A stretch of DNA of 13,049 bases from Paracoccaceae bacterium (GTDB lineage: Bacteria; Pseudomonadota; Alphaproteobacteria; Rhodobacterales; Rhodobacteraceae): NCBI GenBank assembly GCA_009920225.1, contig RGAJ01000023.1, positions 1 to 13,049 of the forward strand. The letters run 5' to 3'. The notes under the pieces are model-generated. The model had not been told where the DNA came from, searched no databases, and was given only the letters and a program-made list of their open reading frames with translations. Of the stretch, positions 7,584 through 13,049 are shown in pieces (positions within the stretch are counted from its first letter, which is position 1; each line of letters starts with the position of its first letter). Position numbers and translations under genes: made by a program.

Positions 7584-10500
7584 ATGACACAATATGATGC
7601 AAACTGGGTCGCCGCAGAAGAAGCAAAGCGCCAATGGATGGCTGAGAACAGCCTGTACCGCGAAGAAGACGAACACGCGTCCTGTGGCGTAGGTTTGGTG
7701 GTCTCGATCGATGGCCAGCCCAGCCGCAAAGTTGTCGAGAACGGGATCAAAGCGCTCAAGGCCGTGTGGCACCGTGGGGCAGTTGACGCCGACGGAAAAA
7801 CAGGTGACGGAGCAGGGATCCATGTTCAAATTCCAGTCCCGTTCTTTTACGACCAAATCCGTCGTACAGGTCACGAACCACGTCAAAATGAATTGATCGC
7901 CGTTGGTCAGGTGTTCCTGCCACGCACCGACTTTGGCGCACAAGAACGCTGCCGTACCATCGTCGAAACCGAGGTTTTGCGCATGGGCTATTACATCTAT
8001 GGCTGGCGCCACGTTCCTGTCGACATCGATTGCTTGGGTGAAAAAGCAAACGCGACACGCCCTGAAATCGAACAAATCCTGATTTCCAATTCCAAAGGCG
8101 TAGACGAAGAAACATTTGAACGCGAATTGTACGTCATCCGTCGTCGGATCGAAAAAGCATCCAATGCGGCAGGTATTGCAGGTCTTTACCTTGCATCCTT
8201 GTCATGTCGGTCAATCATCTACAAAGGTATGATGTTGGCCGAGCAGGTCGCTGTTTTCTATCCCGATCTGATGGACGAACGCTTTGTGTCTGCCTTCGCG
8301 ATTTATCACCAACGGTATTCAACAAATACCTTCCCACAATGGTGGTTGGCGCAACCGTTCCGCATGTTGGCGCATAACGGTGAAATCAACACGCTCAAGG
8401 GCAACGTAAACTGGATGAAAAGCCATGAAATCCGCATGGCAAGCTCCACCTTTGGCGACATGGCCGAAGATATCAAACCAATCATTCCCGGCGGTTCATC
8501 GGATTCGGCGGCATTGGATGCGGTGTTTGAAGTCTTGGTTCGCGCTGGCCGTAATGCGCCCATGGCAAAAACCATGTTGGTCCCAGAAAGCTGGTCGAAA
8601 CAGGCCAAAGAATTGCCCCAACCTTGGGTCGATATGTATTCCTACTGTAACTCAGTGATGGAGCCATGGGATGGCCCCGCAGCATTGGCAATGACAGATG
8701 GTCGTTGGGTCTGTGCAGGGCTTGACCGGAATGGTCTGCGTCCGATGCGTTATGTTCTGACGGGCGATGGTCTTTTGATTGCGGGTTCCGAAATCGGCAT
8801 GGTGCCAACCGATGAATCGTCGGTTCGTGAAAAAGGCGCGCTTGGCCCAGGTCAATTGTTGGCCGTGGACATGGCCAAAGGCAAATTGTTCCACGACACC
8901 GAAATCAAAGACAAACTGGCCGCGTCCCAGCCGTTTGGCGAATGGGTTGGCAAGATCAACGAATTGGACGAAGCGCTTTCAAAGATCACAGAAAAGCCAA
9001 TCTTTACAGGCGAAGAGCTGCGCAAGCGTCAAATCGCGGCGGGCTATACCATTGAAGAGCTGGAACAAATCCTTGCGCCTATGGCCGAGGACGGAAAAGA
9101 AACATTGGCTTCGATGGGCGATGACACCCCATCGGCGGTCTTGTCGAAAAAGTACCGCCCGCTTAGCCATTATTTCCGCCAAAACTTTTCTCAGGTCACA
9201 AACCCACCCATCGACAGCTTGCGCGAATTCCGCGTCATGTCGTTGAAAACACGGTTTGGAAACTTGAAAAACGTGTTGGACGAAGACAGTTCGCAAACCG
9301 AAATCTTTGTCTTGGACAGCCCCTTTGTCGCCAACGCGCAATGGGACGAGATGGTCAAACAGTTCAACGCGGAAATGGTTGAAATTGATTGTACCTTCCC
9401 TGCACATGGGGATGCATCCGCATTGCAAACGGAATTGTCCCGCATTCGGTCAGAAGCCGAGGATGCCGTGCGTTCAGGCGCAGGTCATATCGTGTTGACC
9501 GACCAATACACAAATGCAGACAAGGTCGCGATGCCGATGATTTTGGCGACCTCTGCAATTCACAGCCATTTGACACGCCGCGGGTTGCGCACATTCTGTT
9601 CGCTCAATGTGCGGTCTGCAGAATGTATTGATCCGCATTACTTCGCCGTTCTGATCGGCTGTGGTGCAACTGTGGTGAACGCATATTTGGCCGAAGACAG
9701 CCTTGCAGATCGTATCGAACGCGGTCTTTTGGATGGTCCATTGACCGAAGCGGTGCGCCGTTACCGCGAAGCAATTGACCAAGGTTTGTTGAAAATCATG
9801 GCCAAGATGGGGATTTCCGTTGTGTCATCCTATCGTGGCGGTCTGAATTTCGAAGCGGTCGGTCTGTCACGCGCTATGTGTGCAGAATACTTCCCCGGTT
9901 TGATGTCACGCATCTCGGGTATCGGGGTCAGCGGTATTCAAAAGAAAGCTGTCGAAATCCATAATGCCGCGTGGAACACCGATGGCGTGTTGCCAATCGG
10001 GGGTTTCTATAAAGCGCGTAAATCTGGTGAAACCCACGCATGGGAAGCACAAAGCATGCACATGATGCAAGCGGCGTGTAACAAAGCCAGCTATGACATT
10101 TGGCAGCAATACAGCAAACGCATGCAAGCCAATCCGCCAATCCATCTGCGCGATTTGTTGGCGATCAAACCATTGGGCAAAGCCATTCCTTTGGAAGAAG
10201 TCGAAAGCATCACATCGATCCGCAAGCGGTTCGTAACGCCGGGGATGTCCTTGGGTGCATTGTCACCAGAGGCGCACAAAACCCTAAACGTTGCGATGAA
10301 CCGCATCGGTGCAAAATCTGACAGCGGCGAAGGCGGCGAAGATCCCGCACATTTCCACCCAGAGCCAAACGGCGACAACCCATCTGCGAAAATCAAACAG
10401 GTGGCATCAGGTCGCTTTGGGGTGACTGCGGAATACCTAAACCAATGTGAAGAGTTGGAAATCAAAGTTGCCCAAGGTGCAAAACCCGGTGAAGGTGGTC

Positions 10501-12119
10501 AGCTGCCAGGGATGAAGGTCACAGACCTGATTGCCCGTCTGCGCCATTCAACCAAGGGCGTGACATTGATTTCACCCCCACCGCATCACGACATCTATTC
10601 CATCGAAGATTTGGCGCAGCTGATCTATGACCTGAAACAAATCAACCCACGCTGTAAGGTCACCGTTAAATTGGTCGCCGCCTCTGGTGTAGGTACGATT
10701 GCCGCAGGCGTGGCAAAGGCCGAAGCGGACGTGATCCTGATTTCGGGCCACAATGGTGGCACAGGTGCATCGCCTGCGACGTCCATCAAATTCGCGGGCC
10801 TCCCATGGGAAATGGGTCTGACCGAAGCGCACCAAGTTCTGGCAATGAACAACCTTCGTGACCGCATCACATTGCGGACTGACGGTGGTTTGCGCACAGG
10901 CCGTGACATCGTTATGGCCGCAATGATGGGTGCCGAGGAATACGGCATCGGCACCGCCGCACTAATCGCGATGGGCTGTATCATGGTTCGTCAGTGCCAA
11001 TCAAATACCTGTCCTGTAGGTGTCTGTACCCAAGACGAATCCTTGCGTGCCAAATTCACAGGGAACGCGGACAAGGTTGTGAACCTGATCACGTTCTATG
11101 CGCAAGAAGTGCGCGAAATCCTTGCATCTATCGGCGCACGCTCGATGGATGAAATCATTGGTCGTGCCGATCTGTTGTCTCAGGTCAGCCGTGGCGCAGA
11201 TAACCTGGATGATTTGGACTTGAACCCATTGCTGATCACGGTCGATGGCGCCCACAAGATCAAATACAACCGTGACCGCGAACGCAATGCGGTGCCTGAC
11301 ACGCTGGATGCGGAAATCGTACGCGATGCCGCGCGGTTCTTAAACGATGGTGAGAAAATGCAACTGTCCTATGCGGTGATGAACACACACCGTACCGTGG
11401 GCACGCGCACATCAAGCCATATCGTTCGGAACTTTGGCATGCGCAATTCGCTGCAACCTGATCACCTGACGGTGAAATTGACAGGATCCGCAGGCCAATC
11501 CCTAGGTGCGTTTGCCGCACCGGGATTAAAGATCGAAGTCTCTGGGGACGCGAACGACTATGTCGGCAAGGGTCTATCAGGCGGCACAATCGTGGTGCGC
11601 CCCCCAATGATCAGCCCGTTGATTGCGTCTGAGAATACCATCATCGGGAATACGGTTCTCTATGGTGCAACCGATGGATACTTGTTCGCGGCGGGTCGTG
11701 CGGGCGAACGCTTTGCGGTACGCAATTCGGGGGCCAAGGTTGTGGTTGAAGGCTGTGGGTCAAACGGCTGTGAATACATGACCGGCGGCGTCGCGGTTAT
11801 TCTGGGATCCATTGGTGCAAACTTTGGCGCAGGTATGACAGGCGGTATGGCATATCTCTATGATCCAGAGTCTCTGCACGAAGATCTCTTGAACATGGAA
11901 TCCTTGGTCACCTGCCCCGTTACGGTTGCGCATTGGGAAGACCAGCTCAAAGGGTTGATCGAACGACATCATACAGAAACAGGCAGCCAAAAGGCGTCTG
12001 AAATTCTGCGGAACTGGGATGATGAAAAAGCGAACTTTGTTCAAGTCTGTCCAAAAGAGATGCTGAACAAAATTGCGCACCCGATCAGCCTAGAAGCCAA
12101 AGCTGTTCCTGCCGAATAA
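7584..12119 (+). CDS. gltB: Glutamate synthase (NADPH) large subunit
   Basis: A 1511-residue protein that makes two glutamates from glutamine and 2-oxoglutarate; with GltD it forms NADPH-GOGAT. Order seen: a short propeptide ending at H31-A32-S33; the amidotransferase nucleophile C34 in ASCGVG, expected to become the mature N-terminus after cleavage; a class II glutamine amidotransferase domain to about residue 430; a central domain to about 780; then the FMN-binding synthase barrel with SGEGGED at 914-920 and the 3Fe-4S cysteines C1132, C1138 and C1143 (C-x5-C-x4-C). A glycine-rich beta-helix domain from about residue 1270 ends the protein. Ammonia released in the first domain is channelled to the FMN site. 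Length and all key residues are normal. AGGAG at 7572-7576, seven bases from the ATG, supports the start. The gene ends in a strong terminator. Confidence 0.97.
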   Translation: MTQYDANWVAAEEAKRQWMAENSLYREEDEHASCGVGLVVSIDGQPSRKVVENGIKALKAVWHRGAVDADGKTGDGAGIHVQIPVPFFYDQIRRTGHEPRQNELIAVGQVFLPRTDFGAQERCRTIVETEVLRMGYYIYGWRHVPVDIDCLGEKANATRPEIEQILISNSKGVDEETFERELYVIRRRIEKASNAAGIAGLYLASLSCRSIIYKGMMLAEQVAVFYPDLMDERFVSAFAIYHQRYSTNTFPQWWLAQPFRMLAHNGEINTLKGNVNWMKSHEIRMASSTFGDMAEDIKPIIPGGSSDSAALDAVFEVLVRAGRNAPMAKTMLVPESWSKQAKELPQPWVDMYSYCNSVMEPWDGPAALAMTDGRWVCAGLDRNGLRPMRYVLTGDGLLIAGSEIGMVPTDESSVREKGALGPGQLLAVDMAKGKLFHDTEIKDKLAASQPFGEWVGKINELDEALSKITEKPIFTGEELRKRQIAAGYTIEELEQILAPMAEDGKETLASMGDDTPSAVLSKKYRPLSHYFRQNFSQVTNPPIDSLREFRVMSLKTRFGNLKNVLDEDSSQTEIFVLDSPFVANAQWDEMVKQFNAEMVEIDCTFPAHGDASALQTELSRIRSEAEDAVRSGAGHIVLTDQYTNADKVAMPMILATSAIHSHLTRRGLRTFCSLNVRSAECIDPHYFAVLIGCGATVVNAYLAEDSLADRIERGLLDGPLTEAVRRYREAIDQGLLKIMAKMGISVVSSYRGGLNFEAVGLSRAMCAEYFPGLMSRISGIGVSGIQKKAVEIHNAAWNTDGVLPIGGFYKARKSGETHAWEAQSMHMMQAACNKASYDIWQQYSKRMQANPPIHLRDLLAIKPLGKAIPLEEVESITSIRKRFVTPGMSLGALSPEAHKTLNVAMNRIGAKSDSGEGGEDPAHFHPEPNGDNPSAKIKQVASGRFGVTAEYLNQCEELEIKVAQGAKPGEGGQLPGMKVTDLIARLRHSTKGVTLISPPPHHDIYSIEDLAQLIYDLKQINPRCKVTVKLVAASGVGTIAAGVAKAEADVILISGHNGGTGASPATSIKFAGLPWEMGLTEAHQVLAMNNLRDRITLRTDGGLRTGRDIVMAAMMGAEEYGIGTAALIAMGCIMVRQCQSNTCPVGVCTQDESLRAKFTGNADKVVNLITFYAQEVREILASIGARSMDEIIGRADLLSQVSRGADNLDDLDLNPLLITVDGAHKIKYNRDRERNAVPDTLDAEIVRDAARFLNDGEKMQLSYAVMNTHRTVGTRTSSHIVRNFGMRNSLQPDHLTVKLTGSAGQSLGAFAAPGLKIEVSGDANDYVGKGLSGGTIVVRPPMISPLIASENTIIGNTVLYGATDGYLFAAGRAGERFAVRNSGAKVVVEGCGSNGCEYMTGGVAVILGSIGANFGAGMTGGMAYLYDPESLHEDLLNMESLVTCPVTVAHWEDQLKGLIERHHTETGSQKASEILRNWDDEKANFVQVCPKEMLNKIAHPISLEAKAVPAE

Positions 12120-12136
12120 GCGAAACCAACCAAAAT

Positions 12137-12175
12137 AAAAAAACGGGCCGTCACATAAATGGCGGCCCTTTTTCA
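12137..12175. terminator. Bidirectional Rho-independent terminator after gltB
   Basis: GGGCCGTC (12145-12152) pairs with GGCGGCCC (12161-12168), eight pairs including one G-T wobble, around the loop ACATAAAT. Five T follow on the plus strand (12169-12173), ending gltB transcription about 50 bases after its stop. Seven A precede the stem (12137-12143, plus four more just before), so on the minus strand the same hairpin is followed by an even longer T run. It therefore also terminates transcription arriving from the right, which implies a minus-strand transcript from the 12176-12366 region. Confidence 0.88.
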
Positions 12176-12261
12176 TTGTGACAACGATGTGGCCGCAAAG
12201 ACCCAGAACAGAATTACCCAGCCCCGCCCATTGTCCGTGACCCTTGTGTGATTTTTTTCAT
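12173..12261 (-). other. Candidate micro-gene: small membrane peptide interrupted at an A7 run
   Basis: A minus-strand ATG at 12261 has a good Shine-Dalgarno, AAAGGG at 12269-12274, seven bases upstream. In its own frame it reads MKKITQGSRTMGGAG and stops at 12214-12216. Directly after the ATG are seven A residues (plus-strand T run 12252-12258). Adding one A, or re-reading one base there, gives 29 residues: MKKNHTRVTDNGRG, then the hydrophobic stretch WVILFWVFAATSL, then SQ, with a stop at 12173-12175 just before the terminator. A basic head followed by a hydrophobic helix is the form of many single-pass micro-proteins. Options are an indel pseudogene, an assembly error in a homopolymer, slippage on the A run, a real 15-residue peptide, or coincidence. 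No known family recognised. Confidence 0.3.
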
Positions 12262-12337
12262 ATCCGATCCCTTTGGTTAAATTCGCCCAACTTCGGGCAA
12301 TGATAAAATAATTTTAAATGCTCAAACACATTTCGTT

Positions 12338-12366
12338 ATTCTATCACAGTGTCAGGTCATTTTGAA
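12338..12366 (-). promoter_or_regulatory. Possible sigma-70 promoter for the minus-strand micro-gene
   Basis: On the minus strand TTCAAA (12361-12366) and TAGAAT (12338-12343) are separated by exactly 17 bases. The -10 matches TATAAT at five of six positions; the -35 is weaker. Transcription would start near 12331. The roughly 70-base leader would contain the small hairpin GCCC-GAAGTT-GGGC (plus-strand 12285-12298) before the ribosome site. Position relative to the micro-gene and the terminator is what makes it credible; the motif alone is weak. Confidence 0.28.
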
Positions 12367-12430
12367 TTTGGAAAATCAAAAAGACCCATTTTTTAGGCGT
12401 TTTATTCGATAAACACCCGAAAGACTTTGA

Positions 12431-12466
12431 AGAAAGACCGCCATAAAGGCGATCTTTCTCGTTTTC
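12431..12466 (+). terminator. Stem-loop with a T-rich tail, possible terminator of an unseen short transcript
   Basis: AGAAAGACCGCC (12431-12442) and GGCGATCTTTCT (12448-12459) form a 12-position stem with a single C-A mismatch and the loop ATAAA, followed by CGTTTTC. This looks like a Rho-independent terminator reading rightwards, but no plus-strand gene precedes it within 250 bases and gltB already has its own terminator. It could end a small RNA starting around 12300-12400, or act as a backup terminator. Confidence 0.35.
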
Positions 12467-12847
12467 GAAAGCACTTAGTCACACCATAGTTAAAGATGCG
12501 CCAGTGAATAAACGATAGATGAAGAAAAGGTTATTTACTCCCTGTTTAAATGCCTTCAAAAATCGGAAAACTTTGGCGAACAGACGTACTGAAACAGCAC
12601 TTGCCTTATGGTCCTAGTTCACAAATCTTCCAAGAACGTGCAGTGACGATCAAAGTAACGTTTTGTGAACTTAGTCATCCAATTCGAATAGCGCACCTGA
12701 CAAGGCCGGTTTTTGTTTGTGTAATATATTGCACCTGTTAAATGCGCTATCTTCTTGGATGTATGCGGTATCACGTCATGTGTGACATGTGATGTGTGGG
12801 TGAAATGGGCGTTCAAATCGAAACCAACCATTTCTATTGTAGCGATC
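12467..12847. other. 381-base stretch without a supported gene, rich in inverted repeats
   Basis: I find no protein gene here: the open frames have no ribosome site and a cysteine-, histidine- and arginine-rich content typical of chance translation. The stretch holds AGTGAATAA with TTATTTACT (12503-12511, 12531-12539; one G-T pair), AGTTCACAAA with TTTGTGAACT (12616-12625, 12662-12671; perfect 10 bp), ATAGCGCA with TGCGCTAT (12688-12695, 12743-12750; perfect 8 bp), a direct repeat GCACCTG at 12693 and 12731, and CATGT-GTG-ACATG (12777-12789). It may encode a structured RNA or hold regulatory sites; only the 10-bp pair is clearly beyond what chance would give. Confidence 0.4.
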
Positions 12848-12949
12848 CTAACCGCCGACACCGTTACCAGCTACGGCTGTGCTTGCGCCAAAAATCACTG
12901 GAGCAACTGGTGCGCAAATCAGCAATGTGCAAAGAATGATCTTTTTCAT
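12848..12949 (-). CDS. Small signal-peptide-like protein, 33 residues, unknown function
   Basis: A minus-strand ORF with ATG at 12949 and stop TAG at 12848-12850. AAAGGA at 12957-12962 is seven bases before the ATG, a textbook ribosome site for this organism. The peptide starts MKKIILCTLLICAPVAPV: a two-lysine n-region and a hydrophobic core to about residue 20. It then has A25-V26-A27, an Ala-x-Ala signal peptidase I site, and ends GNGVGG. If cut there, only six residues would be released; if not, it is a small membrane-anchored peptide. Two cysteines (C7, C12) lie within the core. It belongs to no family I can name. It could also be a leader peptide, or a secreted protein truncated by a nonsense change, although the codons after the TAG do not read as an obvious continuation. 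Nothing on the same strand follows it closely. Confidence 0.5.
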   Translation of the reverse strand: MKKIILCTLLICAPVAPVIFGASTAVAGNGVGG

Positions 12950-12973
12950 CGTGTATTCCTTTCAATTTTTTCG

Positions 12974-13039
12974 AGCCGAACGCGGCTGTGGGATGTAAAA
13001 TCGGTAGGGGTACCGTGTGTGTTATCAACAAGATCTTGT
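12974..13039. promoter_or_regulatory. Three inverted repeats upstream of the 33-residue gene
   Basis: AGCCG-AACG-CGGCT (12974-12987), CGGTA-GGGG-TACCG (13002-13015) and the perfect 12-bp palindrome ACAAGATCTTGT (13028-13039) lie within 100 bases upstream of the minus-strand ATG at 12949. The first two are 5-bp stems with 4-base loops that could fold in a leader RNA; the last looks like a dimeric operator. I could not find a convincing promoter pair. The right edge of the window cuts the region, so its other neighbour is unknown. Confidence 0.3.
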
Positions 13040-13049
13040 GTCACATTGG

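Noticed and set aside
7524..8075. A 183-codon minus-strand open frame covering the gltB start
   Set aside because: It is antisense to the conserved amidotransferase domain of GltB and has no convincing motif.
12550..12741. A 63-codon plus-strand open frame
   Set aside because: No ribosome site before the ATG, no recognisable pattern, and it runs through two inverted repeats.
12619..12861. An 80-codon minus-strand open frame starting at GTG within the end of the 33-codon gene
   Set aside because: No ribosome site; histidine- and threonine-rich translation without a pattern. A coupled downstream gene is possible but unsupported.

Overview
The window looks like a piece of an alphaproteobacterial chromosome, most likely from a marine Rhodobacterales (Roseobacter-group) bacterium. 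This is inferred from protein style, from the gltD-then-gltB order, from an alphaproteobacterial-type UppP and from a MatB-type malonyl-CoA synthetase. Base composition is close to balanced. I see no transposase, integrase, tRNA, rRNA or CRISPR array. Nearly everything between 1 and 12120 is conserved housekeeping or central metabolism; the last ~900 bases are AT-richer, mostly non-coding and much less conventional.

Layout. (1) 1-365, minus: the 5' part of pgsA (phosphatidylglycerol synthesis), running off the left edge. (2) 508-2928, plus: copA, a Cu(I)-exporting P1B-ATPase, divergent from pgsA across a 142-base gap; its Shine-Dalgarno lies in the loop of a small perfect stem that also covers the start codon. 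(3) 5747-2915, minus: uppP (undecaprenyl-diphosphate phosphatase), then aroQ (type II 3-dehydroquinase) and matB (malonyl-CoA synthetase). aroQ and matB are 9 nt apart and probably translationally coupled. matB is convergent with copA and overlaps its 3' end by 14 bp. (4) 5748-5962: a 215-base divergent promoter region between uppP and gltD with three perfect palindromes. (5) 5963-12119, plus: gltD and gltB, the two subunits of NADPH glutamate synthase (GOGAT), separated by 145 bases that hold four CGTCGGT direct repeats at 11-, 11- and 12-bp steps and a hairpin. (6) 12137-12175: a strong bidirectional terminator closing gltB.

The tail (12176-13049) is where undescribed biology could be. On the minus strand, facing the terminator, there is a compact unit: promoter-like elements, a leader hairpin, a good Shine-Dalgarno, and an ATG followed by seven A residues. 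In the ATG frame it encodes only 15 residues. After a one-base shift at the A run it becomes a 29-residue peptide with a hydrophobic segment that ends at the terminator. Further right there are several inverted repeats with no gene, then a 33-codon minus-strand gene with a good ribosome binding site that encodes a signal-peptide-like sequence ending Gly-Asn-Gly-Val-Gly-Gly.

How the genes work together: GltBD (with glutamine synthetase elsewhere) assimilates ammonia. AroQ feeds the shikimate pathway. MatB activates malonate to malonyl-CoA. UppP recycles the lipid carrier for peptidoglycan, PgsA supplies anionic phospholipid, and CopA protects the cytoplasm from copper. I find no complete novel defence or mobile system; the candidates for novelty are the two micro-genes, the GOGAT intergenic repeat and the structured non-coding tail.
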